From NCBI GenBank assembly GCA_937922435.1, contig CAKZVT010000062.1, positions 16,791-80,790 of the forward strand: 64,000 nucleotides of DNA, written 5' to 3'. The notes beneath the pieces are model-generated. The model had not been told where the DNA came from. It was given only the letters and a program-made list of their open reading frames with translations, and made no database searches. Source of the stretch: an uncultured Prevotella sp. GTDB taxonomy: Bacteria; Bacteroidota; Bacteroidia; Bacteroidales; Bacteroidaceae. Position 1 is the stretch's first letter, and each line of letters begins with the position of its first letter. The translations under genes were made by a program, and so were the position numbers. Shown here in pieces: positions 23,466 to 31,700 of the stretch.

Positions 23466-24431
23466 ATGAAAATAGGTATCTTAGGCGCCGCAGGCTACAC
23501 CGGCGGCGAGCTTATCCGCCTTTTGCTCAACCATCCGCAGGCGGAAATCGTATTTGCAAACAGCGAGAGCAACGCAGGCAACCCCGTAGCCGACATCCAC
23601 GAGGGGCTTTACGGCGACACGGAGTTGCGCTTCACCGATGCGATGCCGCTCTCCGAGGTTGACGTTCTCTTCTTCTGCTTCGGCCACGGCAAGAGCCGTC
23701 AGTTCCTCGCGGAGCACGATGTGCCGGGCACGGTGCGCATCATCGACCTGGCGCAGGACTTCCGTCTCAAGGCCGATGGCAACGACTTCGTGTACGGACT
23801 GCCCGAAATCAACCGCGAACGGATATCGGCGGCGCACCATGTAGCAAACCCCGGCTGCTTCGCCACGTGCATACAGCTCGGCCTGTTGCCTGCCGCGAAG
23901 ATGGGACTGCTCACGGGAGACATATCTGTCAACGCCATAACCGGCAGCACCGGGGCAGGGCAGAAGCCCGGGGCGACGACCCACTTCAGCTGGCGCACTG
24001 ACAACATGAGCATATACAAGCCCTTCACGCACCAGCATGTGCCCGAAATACGCCAGAGCCTGGAGCAGACCCAGGGCGCTCCCGTAGGCCCGGTAGACTT
24101 CATTCCGTACCGCGGCCCGTTCGCCCGCGGCATCTTCGCCACCGCCGTAGTGCGTACCGAGGCAAGCATCGAGAGCATAGTCGAAGGCTACAAAGCATTC
24201 TACAAGGACGAGCCTTTTACCCACTACACGGACAAACCCATAGACATGAAGCAGGCGGTGAACACCAACAAGTGCCTCGTTCACTGCGAGAAGTACGGTG
24301 ACAAGCTGCTCATCACGTCCTGTATAGACAACCTTCTGAAGGGTGCCGTAGGGCAAGCCGTCGAGAACATGAACATCATGTTCGGCGTGAAGGAGGACAT
24401 GGGACTAAGGCTTAAGGCGACGGCGTTCTAA
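23466..24431 (+). CDS. argC: N-acetyl/N-succinyl-gamma-glutamyl-phosphate reductase
   Basis: 321 residues from the ATG at 23466; a GTG two codons upstream is in the repeat and is rejected. KIGILGAAGYTGGELIRLL is the NADP-binding Rossmann motif. The catalytic cysteine lies in NPGCFAT (Cys131), and the later His region is in HFSWRTDNMSIYKPFTHQHVPE. It reduces the acyl-glutamyl phosphate to the semialdehyde; in Bacteroidetes the acyl group is likely succinyl. Type: the shorter of the two ArgC lineages by length. The G-quadruplex-type arm of the composite repeat ends 9 bp before the start codon, so it covers the ribosome-binding region. The stop codon directly abuts the left arm of the four-helix-bundle hairpin. 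Confidence 0.95.
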   Translation: MKIGILGAAGYTGGELIRLLLNHPQAEIVFANSESNAGNPVADIHEGLYGDTELRFTDAMPLSEVDVLFFCFGHGKSRQFLAEHDVPGTVRIIDLAQDFRLKADGNDFVYGLPEINRERISAAHHVANPGCFATCIQLGLLPAAKMGLLTGDISVNAITGSTGAGQKPGATTHFSWRTDNMSIYKPFTHQHVPEIRQSLEQTQGAPVGPVDFIPYRGPFARGIFATAVVRTEASIESIVEGYKAFYKDEPFTHYTDKPIDMKQAVNTNKCLVHCEKYGDKLLITSCIDNLLKGAVGQAVENMNIMFGVKEDMGLRLKATAF

Positions 24432-24934
24432 GTGAAGAGTGAAGAACGAAGAGTGAAGAATTCATTTGTATGGGAACGAGAAATATAAACGAATACAACA
24501 GAAGTTGCTCGCCGCTTCACCGTAAAAGCTATGAGTTTTCGGTAAGAATAATCAACATGGTGAAGTATATAAAGTGTTCGGCGAAGGAGTACGCGCTTAC
24601 CAACCAAGTGCTACGCTCCGGGACGGCAGTCGGCGCGCTTGTACGTGAAGCCGAGTTTGCCCAAAGTCCTTCTGACTTCATCAATAAATTGTCTATCGCA
24701 CTGAAAGAATGCAACGAGACATTTTATTGGCTCAACCTCTTAAGAGATACCGAATATATAAATGACAAGGAAGCCGAAAGCATATTGCAAGACTGCGATG
24801 AACTGCTTGCAATACTTATATCTTCAGTCAAAACGGTAAAGGAAAGGAATAAGAAAACAAACAACAGTGAAAAATGAACAGTGGGAATATGTTGAAGCAA
24901 ATGAATTCTTAACTCTTCGTTCTTCACTCTTAAC
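24432..24934 (+). repeat. Long hairpin carrying a four-helix-bundle gene in its loop (IVS-like element A)
   Basis: Left arm 24432-24468 and right arm 24898-24934 are complementary in 35 of 37 positions. The left arm begins on the base after the argC stop codon and is made of heptamer units (GTGAAGA, GTGAAGA, ACGAAGA, GTGAAGA). The right arm ends 8 bp before the argD start codon. The 429-bp loop is almost entirely the four-helix-bundle gene, whose ATG is the second base after the left arm. Known 23S rRNA intervening sequences have this same form: terminal inverted repeats around an S23/IVP reading frame. Confidence 0.92.
24470..24877 (+). CDS. Four-helix-bundle protein, S23/IVP family (in hairpin loop)
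   Basis: 135 residues. The family core is clear: QVLRSGTAVGALVREAEFA, then SDFINKLSIALKECNETFYWLNLL, which match the conserved S-G-T-x-x-G-A and KL-x-IALKE-x-x-ET-x-YWL pattern of 23S rRNA intervening-sequence proteins (PF05635/TIGR02436). Four amphipathic helices are expected, forming a basic pentameric barrel in solved relatives. The C-terminus is Lys/Asn-rich (KERNKKTNNSEK). The molecular function is not established for stand-alone members; nucleic-acid binding is likely. The gene is more AT-rich than argC and argD on either side, a sign of foreign origin. It lies within 37-bp inverted repeats between argC and argD. Confidence 0.9.
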   Translation: MGTRNINEYNRSCSPLHRKSYEFSVRIINMVKYIKCSAKEYALTNQVLRSGTAVGALVREAEFAQSPSDFINKLSIALKECNETFYWLNLLRDTEYINDKEAESILQDCDELLAILISSVKTVKERNKKTNNSEK

Positions 24935-24942
24935 TAATAAAC

Positions 24943-26085
24943 ATGGAACTATTTGACGTTTATCCCTTATTCGACATCAACATCGTCAAGGGCAAAGACT
25001 GCGCCGTTTGGGACGACAAGGGGCAGGAATACTTGGACCTTTACGGCGGCCACGCCGTCATAAGCATAGGCCACTGCCATCCTCATTACGTCGAGGCGTT
25101 GGGCAGGCAGGCCGCCGAACTCGGCTTTTACAGCAACTCCGTAGTAAATATGTTGCAGCGGCGGCTGGCCGAGCGGCTGGGCAAGGCGTGTGGATATGAC
25201 GACTACCAGCTGTTCCTCGTCAACAGCGGGGCGGAAGCCAACGAGAACGCATTGAAGCTGGTGTCGTTCAAGACGGGGCGCACGCGCATCCTGTCGGCCG
25301 CCAAGGCGTTCCACGGACGCACGTCGCTGGCCGTCGAGGCGACGGATAATCCGAAAATTATTGCGCCCGTCAACGCCAACGGCCACGTCACTTACCTGCC
25401 GCTGAACGACCTTGCGGCGTGGGAGGCGGAGCTTGCCAAGGGCGACGTCTGCGCCTGCATCATAGAGTGCATACAGGGAGTGGGCGGCATAAGGATGGCG
25501 ACAGAAGAGTTTGCGCAGGGCTTGCAGGCCGCCTGCAAGCGGCACGGCGCGGTGCTCGTATGCGACGAAATACAGTGCGGCTACGGCCGTTCGGGCCGCT
25601 TCTTCGCCCACCAGTGGCTCAGCATCAGGCCCGACCTCGTTACCGTTGCCAAGGGAATTGCCAACGGCTTCCCCATGGGCGCGGTGCTCATCTCGCCCGA
25701 CTTCAAGCCCGAATACGGCCAGCTGGGTACCACGTTCGGCGGCAACCATCTTGGCTGCGCCGCCGCGCTGGCCGTGCTCGACGTGATGGAGGGCAGCCGT
25801 CTGGTTGACAACGCGCGCGAGACCGGCGACTACCTCATGGGCAAACTGCTGGAGCTGAAGGCCGAAGAGAAGCGCATCACCGACGTGCGCGGCCGCGGAC
25901 TGATGGTAGGCATCGAACTGTCAATACCGCACAAGGAGCTGCGCCGCCATCTCGTCTACAGCGAGCACTGCTTCACGGGCTGCGCATCCATCAACATACT
26001 GCGCCTGCTGCCGCCGCTGACGTTCACCAAGGCCATGGCCGACGACTTCATTCTGCGCTTGAAGCGTGCATTCGCCGCTGTTTAG
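24943..26085 (+). CDS. argD: Acetylornithine/succinylornithine aminotransferase
   Basis: 380 residues, class III aminotransferase. SGAEANENALK binds the PLP phosphate, AFHGRTSLAVEATDN is the usual following segment, VLVCDEIQCGYGRSGRFFAH holds the ring-stacking Asp, and TVAKGIANGFPMGA has the Schiff-base lysine (Lys237). The enzyme transfers an amino group from glutamate to the N-acylated semialdehyde made by ArgC. The N-terminus is short (MELFDVYPLFDINIVKGKD), as in many Bacteroidetes proteins. The start codon is 8 bp from the right arm of element A, so a stable hairpin lies just upstream of its ribosome-binding region. An inverted repeat after the gene may end the operon. Confidence 0.95.
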   Translation: MELFDVYPLFDINIVKGKDCAVWDDKGQEYLDLYGGHAVISIGHCHPHYVEALGRQAAELGFYSNSVVNMLQRRLAERLGKACGYDDYQLFLVNSGAEANENALKLVSFKTGRTRILSAAKAFHGRTSLAVEATDNPKIIAPVNANGHVTYLPLNDLAAWEAELAKGDVCACIIECIQGVGGIRMATEEFAQGLQAACKRHGAVLVCDEIQCGYGRSGRFFAHQWLSIRPDLVTVAKGIANGFPMGAVLISPDFKPEYGQLGTTFGGNHLGCAAALAVLDVMEGSRLVDNARETGDYLMGKLLELKAEEKRITDVRGRGLMVGIELSIPHKELRRHLVYSEHCFTGCASINILRLLPPLTFTKAMADDFILRLKRAFAAV

Positions 26086-26099
26086 GCAACAAACCATAA

Positions 26100-26167
26100 A
26101 CAGACGGGCAGACAAGGATTTTGCTTTATTCGGTTGAAAAAGCGTGTGTCCTTGTCTGCCCGTCTGT
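26100..26167. repeat. 19-bp inverted repeat after argD
   Basis: ACAGACGGGCAGACAAGGA (26100-26118) and its exact complement (26149-26167) enclose a 30-bp loop. It starts 14 bp after the argD stop and ends before the convergent lipoprotein gene. It can serve as a terminator, and fits the group of ORF-less hairpins found in other gaps. Confidence 0.82.
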
Positions 26168-26193
26168 GTATGTTCCGCCTGCCACAGGCAGGT

Positions 26194-26415
26194 TTAAGCC
26201 CGATACCACGCATCCGCGTAATACGTTCCGCCGGTATTGCTGCCGTCCACGGAGGCGTGGTGGCGCGGATGGCGGGGCGGTTTCGGTTTCTTGTGCTTCT
26301 TATGTTTCTTGTGGTGCGGTGGTCCGTCGTAATGCTTGTGTACTACGCACGAGGCGCAGAGCAGCGACAGGCACAGGGCTACCGCCGCCGTCTTCATCGT
26401 TGTAAACCGTTTCAT
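26194..26415 (-). CDS. Small His/Lys/Pro-rich lipoprotein, unrecognised
   Basis: 73 residues. A hydrophobic signal (TAAVALCLSLLCAS) ends in Cys23 with a CAS-C lipobox-like site. The mature part is only about 50 residues: VVHKHYDGPPHHKK followed by HKK and PKPP repeats and a neutral end (SNTGGTYYADAWYRA). The basic and histidine-rich middle could bind metal or a polyanion at the membrane; this is inference. An internal ATG at 26397 would give a shorter signal peptide. CAAAAGTA at 26499-26506 is a -7-type box on the minus strand about 85 bp upstream. No family was recognised. Confidence 0.65.
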   Translation of the reverse strand: MKRFTTMKTAAVALCLSLLCASCVVHKHYDGPPHHKKHKKHKKPKPPRHPRHHASVDGSNTGGTYYADAWYRA

Positions 26416-26574
26416 GACTGTATGGATTTTTATGTGTTACGTCTGTTAAAACGCCCCGTCCGCAGACCGGCGTTTATATAGATGACCGCCGGGGCGGCCA
26501 AAAGTAAAACCGCGGCGGTGCTTTATTTGCATTTTTTCACCTATTGCGCGGTGCCCGGCGCATGCTCCGTTTGC

Positions 26575-26811
26575 CGCATTGGCGCATTAGGCTCATGCGG
26601 CCTATAAGGCTAATTGGGCCTAATAAGCCCGATAAGCCTAATGAAACAGATAAGCCGCTGATAGTCAGCCGGTTGCCAAAAGGCCACCTTTTGCATTGCA
26701 AAAGGTGGCCTTTTAGCGTGCAATTCATGGCCTTTTAGCGTGCAAAAGGTGGCCTCTTAAAAGCGATGAAGCATACCAAGCTCCCTCCCTTTGGGAGGGT
26801 TGGGGTGGGTG
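26575..26811. repeat. Composite G-rich/palindrome repeat, copy before gpmI
   Basis: A GGCTTAT/GGCC tract (about 26584-26655) and GCTGATAGTCAG are in the orientation of the reverse copies. The 18-bp hairpin AAAAGGCCACCTTTTGCA (26678-26695) pairs with 26697-26714, and a further GCAAAAGGTGGCC follows near 26742. The right arm (26771-26811) is in forward orientation with CCCTCCC TTT GGGAGGG and GGGAGGGTTGGGGTGGG (26793-26809). No left C-rich arm is present, so this is a rearranged or incomplete copy. Confidence 0.85.
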
Positions 26812-26880
26812 CCATTATAAAAATAAATGCTCGTTTCTCTCCCATTTATTTTGTATTTCTCTCGGCTTGCACTAACTTTG
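26812..26880 (+). promoter_or_regulatory. gpmI promoter, shared 65-bp cassette
   Basis: TTTG at 26850-26853, a 19-bp spacer and TAACTTTG at 26873-26880 make a full Bacteroidetes promoter 26 bp before the ATG. The upstream phrase (AAAAATAAATGCTCGTTTC, then TTTATTTTGTATTTCTCTCG and GCTTGCAC) recurs, on the other strand, before the AraC gene (45172-45241) and spmAB (50918-50985). It directly follows the G-rich arm of the composite repeat. Confidence 0.88.
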
Positions 26881-26906
26881 CATCAGATTTATTATATTTA
26901 CAGATT

Positions 26907-28433
26907 ATGGCAAAGAAAGCATTATTGATGATACTCGACGGATGGGGTATCGGAAAGCATGGCGAAGGCGACGTAATCTACAACACGCCTACTCCTTATC
27001 TTGATTATCTTAACGCTGTAAGTCCGCACTCGCAGCTACAGGCTTCGGGCGAGGACGTTGGTCTGCCCGACGGACAGATGGGCAACTCGGAGGTGGGACA
27101 CCTCAACATCGGTGCCGGACGCATCGTTTATCAGGACCTGGTTAAAATCAACCGCGCCTGCAAGGACGGTTCCATCCTCGACAATCCCGAAATAAAGAAT
27201 GCTTACGGATACGCACAGCAGACGGGCAAGAAGCTCCACCTGATGGGGCTTACCTCGAACGGCGGCGTGCACTCTTCGCTCGACCACCTGTTCAAGCTCA
27301 TCGAAATAGGCAAGCACTACGGCCTGAACGACGTCTACGTGCACTGCTTCATGGACGGCCGCGACACCGACCCGAAGAGCGGCGCGGGCTTCATACGCGA
27401 GCTTGAGAGCGTGTGCCGCGAGAACGGCGCACACGTGGCAAGCATCGTAGGCCGCTTCTACGCCATGGACCGTGACAAGCGCTGGGCGCGCGTCAAGGAG
27501 GCTTACGACCTGCTCGTAGAGGGCAAGGGCAAGCAGGCCACTGACATGGTGCAGGCTATGGAGGAAAGTTACGCCGAAGGCGTGACCGACGAGTTCATCA
27601 AGCCTATCCACAACTCTACCGTCGACGGCACAATACAGGAGGGCGACGTGGTAATCTTCATCAACTTCCGCAACGACCGCGCAAAGGAGCTTACACAGGT
27701 ACTTACACAGCAGGACATGCCCGAGGAGGGAATGCACACCATCAAGGACCTGCAATACTACTGCATGACGCCGTATGACGCGTCGTTCAAGGGCGTGCAC
27801 ATACTCTTCCCCAAGGAGAACGTGGAGGACACTCTCGGCGAATATCTTAGCAAGCAGGGCAAGAAGCAGCTGCATACGGCAGAGACGGAGAAGTACGCCC
27901 ACGTGACGTTCTTCTTCAACGGCGGACGCGAAGCTCCCTACGAGGGCGAAGACCGCATACTCGTGCCGTCGCCGAAGGTCGCCACTTATGACCTGAAGCC
28001 CGAGATGAGCGCATACGAAGTGAAGGACAAGCTCGTAGGGGCAATCAACACGCAGGAGTACGACTTCATCGTGGTTAACTTCGCCAACGGCGACATGGTG
28101 GGCCACACCGGCGTGTACCACGCCATAGCCAAGGCCGTATGGGCGGTTGACCACTGCGTCAAGGAGGTAATCGAGGCCGCCAAGGCCAACGGCTACGAGG
28201 CCATAATAATAGCCGACCACGGCAACGCCGACAACGCCATCAACGCCGACGGCACGCCCAACACGGCTCACTCGCTGAACCCCGTGCCCTTCATCTACGT
28301 GACCGACAACAACAGCGCTACCGTGAAGGACGGACGCCTGGCCGACGTTGCACCCTCAATACTGCACATTATGGGCCTCGAACAGCCTGCCGACATGACC
28401 GGCGAGAACCTTATCGAGGACAACATAAAGTAA
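26907..28433 (+). CDS. gpmI: 2,3-bisphosphoglycerate-independent phosphoglycerate mutase
   Basis: 508 residues from the ATG at 26907. The start is set by the family N-terminus MAKKALLMILDGWGIG, with metal-binding Asp11, and by the promoter 26 bp upstream; the open frame to 26766 is repeat sequence. The phospho-accepting Ser61 is in GNSEVGHLNIGAGR. Later metal ligands are visible in VNFANGDMVGHTG and IIADHGNADN. The enzyme interconverts 3- and 2-phosphoglycerate in glycolysis and gluconeogenesis, in the cytoplasm with Mn2+. Length is normal. It stands alone with its own promoter and terminator. Confidence 0.97.
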   Translation: MAKKALLMILDGWGIGKHGEGDVIYNTPTPYLDYLNAVSPHSQLQASGEDVGLPDGQMGNSEVGHLNIGAGRIVYQDLVKINRACKDGSILDNPEIKNAYGYAQQTGKKLHLMGLTSNGGVHSSLDHLFKLIEIGKHYGLNDVYVHCFMDGRDTDPKSGAGFIRELESVCRENGAHVASIVGRFYAMDRDKRWARVKEAYDLLVEGKGKQATDMVQAMEESYAEGVTDEFIKPIHNSTVDGTIQEGDVVIFINFRNDRAKELTQVLTQQDMPEEGMHTIKDLQYYCMTPYDASFKGVHILFPKENVEDTLGEYLSKQGKKQLHTAETEKYAHVTFFFNGGREAPYEGEDRILVPSPKVATYDLKPEMSAYEVKDKLVGAINTQEYDFIVVNFANGDMVGHTGVYHAIAKAVWAVDHCVKEVIEAAKANGYEAIIIADHGNADNAINADGTPNTAHSLNPVPFIYVTDNNSATVKDGRLADVAPSILHIMGLEQPADMTGENLIEDNIK

Positions 28434-28526
28434 GGTTTTGCGGTCTTGCGGTTATACGGTCGTAAGGTTTTACGGCCTTACGGTTTCCGCACAAAGGCGC
28501 AGACCGCCGCTACATACCGTCACAAA

Positions 28527-28571
28527 GCAATACCGCCACGGCTTCAATCGCCGCGGCGGTATTGCCGTTTT
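28527..28571 (+). terminator. Rho-independent terminator after gpmI
   Basis: GCAATACCGCC (28527-28537) pairs with GGCGGTATTGC (28555-28565), with further pairing inside, followed by a run of five T (28567-28571). Confidence 0.75.
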
Positions 28572-28684
28572 TATGCGTGCCGCGGCGTGGCGGTACGCCT
28601 TATATTCAATAAATCGTCGTCCAAAATGTGAAATTTGGGACATTTTTTCTCCTTGTAATATTGTTTCCGACAGCCACATTTTTG

Positions 28685-28692
28685 TAACTTTG
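28685..28692 (+). promoter_or_regulatory. -7 box of the activase gene
   Basis: TAACTTTG matches TAnnTTTG, 33 bp before the ATG at 28726. A possible -33 element is TTG at 28661-28663, 21 bp upstream. Confidence 0.65.
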
Positions 28693-28725
28693 CACACTTG
28701 AAAAGGAAGTTTGAGAAGACGGCAA

Positions 28726-31700
28726 ATGATTAAGATAGGTATCGACATAGGCTCTACTACGGTCAAGGTGGCCGCCGTCGGAGAGACTGGCGGCATCATA
28801 TTCTCGCGCTATGGGCGGCATCATGCCGACGCACGCGAGGTGGTAGTGCGCATGCTCGGCGAACTGCAAGAAGTCTGCGGCGATGACGACGTGTGCCTAA
28901 GGCTTACCGGTTCGGTGGGCATGGGCTTCGCCGAGAAGTGCTCGCTGCCGTTCGTGCAGGAGGTGGTGGCCGCCACGAAGGCCGTGCAGAAGTATCATCC
29001 CGAGGCCGCATCGCTAATCGACATAGGCGGTGAGGACGCCAAGGTGGTGCTCTTCCGTGACGGACGGGCAACCGACCTGCGCATGAATGGCAACTGCGCG
29101 GGCGGCACAGGGGCGTTCATCGACCAGATGGCGGTGCTCCTTGATGTCGGCGTCGGTGAGCTTGGCAGCCTTGCCTTGCAGGCGGAGAGGACTTATCCCA
29201 TAGCGTCGCGGTGCGGCGTTTTCTGCAAGACCGACATCCAGAACCTCGTCGCTAAGAACGTAAACAAGGCCGACATCGCCGCCTCAATACTCCACGCCGT
29301 AGCCGTTCAGACCGTCGTTACGCTGGCTCACGGCTGCGAAATAACGCCGCCCGTGGTGATGTGCGGCGGTCCGCTGACGTTCATTCCGGCTCTGCGCAAG
29401 GCGTTCAAGGACTATCTTTCGCTCTCCGACGACGACATAATACTGCCCGAAAAGGGCGAGATGCTCCCGGCGTTGGGCGCGGCCATGTCTGCCGTTGACG
29501 GCGAGCAGCCGCGCAAACTGGCCGGTTTCATCGGGCTGTTGGGCGGTGACAGCCGTCATGACAACGGCCAAAGCCTCGCCCTGAAACCTATATTTGCGGA
29601 CGAAGGGGAGCATTCGGCGTGGCTCGGGCACATGTCACGGTACAAGGTCGGTAAGGCGAAGCTGCGCAAAGGCGGGCAAGACGTGTTCATAGGCATCGAC
29701 TCCGGCTCGACGACTACCAAGCTCGTGGTGACAGATACGTCGTCGCGCGTACTTTATTCATACTATACATCCAACAAGGGCAACCCCATAGAGGCGGTAG
29801 AGGAAGGGCTTAAGCAGCTTCAGGAGGAGTGCGCCCGAATTGGTGCCACGCTCTACGTGAAGGGCAGTTGCTCCACGGGCTACGGCGAAGACCTTGTCAA
29901 GGCGGCTTTCCAGCTTGACGGGGGCATAGTCGAAACAATAGCCCACTACATGGCGGCGCACAGCCTCGACCCCGACGTCTCGTTTATTCTCGACATCGGC
30001 GGACAGGACATGAAGGCCATGTTCATCACCAACGGCGTCATCGACCGCATCGAAATAAACGAAGCCTGCTCGTCGGGCTGCGGCTCGTTCATAGAGACTT
30101 TCGCCAAGACCCTTGGCTATACGGCCGCCGAGTTCGCCTCGCTGGCGTGCCGTGCGGCTGCTCCGTGCGACCTCGGAACGCGCTGTACGGTGTTCATGAA
30201 CTCCAAGGTGAAGCAGGCTTTGCGTGAAGGTGCGACGGTAAGCGACATCGCCGCCGGGCTGGCTTACTCCGTAGTGAAGAACTGCCTGTACAAAGTGCTG
30301 AAGCTAAGGGACGTGTCCCAGCTCGGCAGTCATATCGTAGTGCAGGGCGGAACGATGCGCAACGACGCCGTGGTGAGGGCTTTGGAGACGCTGGCCGGCG
30401 TCGAAGTGGCGCGCTGCGACATGCCCGAGCTGATGGGAGCGTATGGCTGTGCCCTCTACGCAAGACGTTACAGCCGCGGCGGAGTGACGCTTGACGAACT
30501 CCTTGACAAGGCCGGCTACACGTCGCGGACGCTTCATTGCAAGGGCTGCGACAACCAGTGCCTCGTCGTAAGATACCGTTTTGCCAACGGACATGACTAC
30601 TTTTCGGGCAACCGCTGCGAGAAGGTGTTTGCTAACGGCGGCGGAGACAGGCCGCGGAAAGGCATCAACGCTTACGAGAAAAAGAACAGGCTGCTCTTCG
30701 ACCGAGAGCCGCTTAAAGGCCCGTCGGCCATTACCATAGGCATTCCCCGCTGCCTCAACATGTACGAGGACTATCCTTTCTGGCACACACTGTTCACCAA
30801 TTGCGGAATAGGCGTGCGCCTTTCTTCAAGCTCCGAGTTCTCAAGTTACGAACAAAGTGCGTGCATGGTGATGTCAGACAACATCTGTTTCCCTGCCAAA
30901 CTCGTGCACAGCCACATACAAGACCTCATCGACAGCCGCGTGGAGCGCATCTTCATGCCGTTCGTTGTCCACGAGCGGCAGGACGGCGGACAAAACAGCT
31001 ACAACTGTCCCATCGTGACCGGCTACGCCGAAGTTGTCAAAGGAGTGCAGGGCGGGAGTGTTCCCATTGATTCGCCGACCTTCAGTTTCAAGGACAAAAA
31101 GCTGCTTTACAAGCAATGTTGCGAGTATCTTGCCACGCTCGGAGTGAGCGACAAGGCAGCCAGCCGCGCCTTCAGCTTGGCCGTCAGTGCGCAGGATGCT
31201 TACGCGAAGGACATTGCCGCCTACGACGAATACGTGCTCCGCAAGGCCAAAGAGCAAGGAGCAATGGTGATAATGCTGGCCGGACGGCCTTACCATGCCG
31301 ACATGCTAATACAGCACAAGGTGTCTGACATGCTGGCCGACATGGGCGTTTACGTGCTTACCGACGACATTGTGAGAGGCCGGAAGGTGGCCGTCAACGA
31401 CACGCACTACCTGCCGCAGTGGGCTTATCCCAACCGAATATTGGAGGCGGCGGAGTGGAGTGCCGGGCAGGAAGGCATCGAGTTTGTCGAGATGACGTCG
31501 TTCGGCTGCGGCCCTGACGCGTTCCTCACCGACGAGGTTCGTGACATGCTGATGCGTCACGGCAAGGCTCTTACACTGCTGAAGCTCGACGACATCAACA
31601 ACGTAGGCTCGATGAAGTTGCGCGTTCGGTCGCTGATGGAGAGCCTGAAGCTCGCTGGAAGCGGTGCGAAAGGCGGCCGGAAGGAAACGGATTTCAAGAC

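Larger units (their letters stand above)
26416..26906. other. Divergent gap: small-lipoprotein leader, composite repeat, gpmI promoter
   Basis: From left: leader of the minus-strand lipoprotein gene with a CGCCCCG/CGGGGCG pair (about 26451-26496) and a -7-like box (26499-26506); a composite repeat (about 26575-26811); then the promoter cassette of gpmI (26812-26880) and a 26-bp leader. No gene is supported; a frame starting at 26766 that enters gpmI translates the repeat and promoter. Confidence 0.7.

Noticed and set aside
24470..24877. Diversity-generating retroelement, since Avd accessory proteins are also S23-like four-helix bundles
   Set aside because: No reverse transcriptase, template repeat or variable repeat is present near either four-helix-bundle gene.
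26766..26906. N-terminal extension of gpmI
   Set aside because: It translates the G-rich repeat and the promoter, while the family N-terminus starts at the ATG at 26907.
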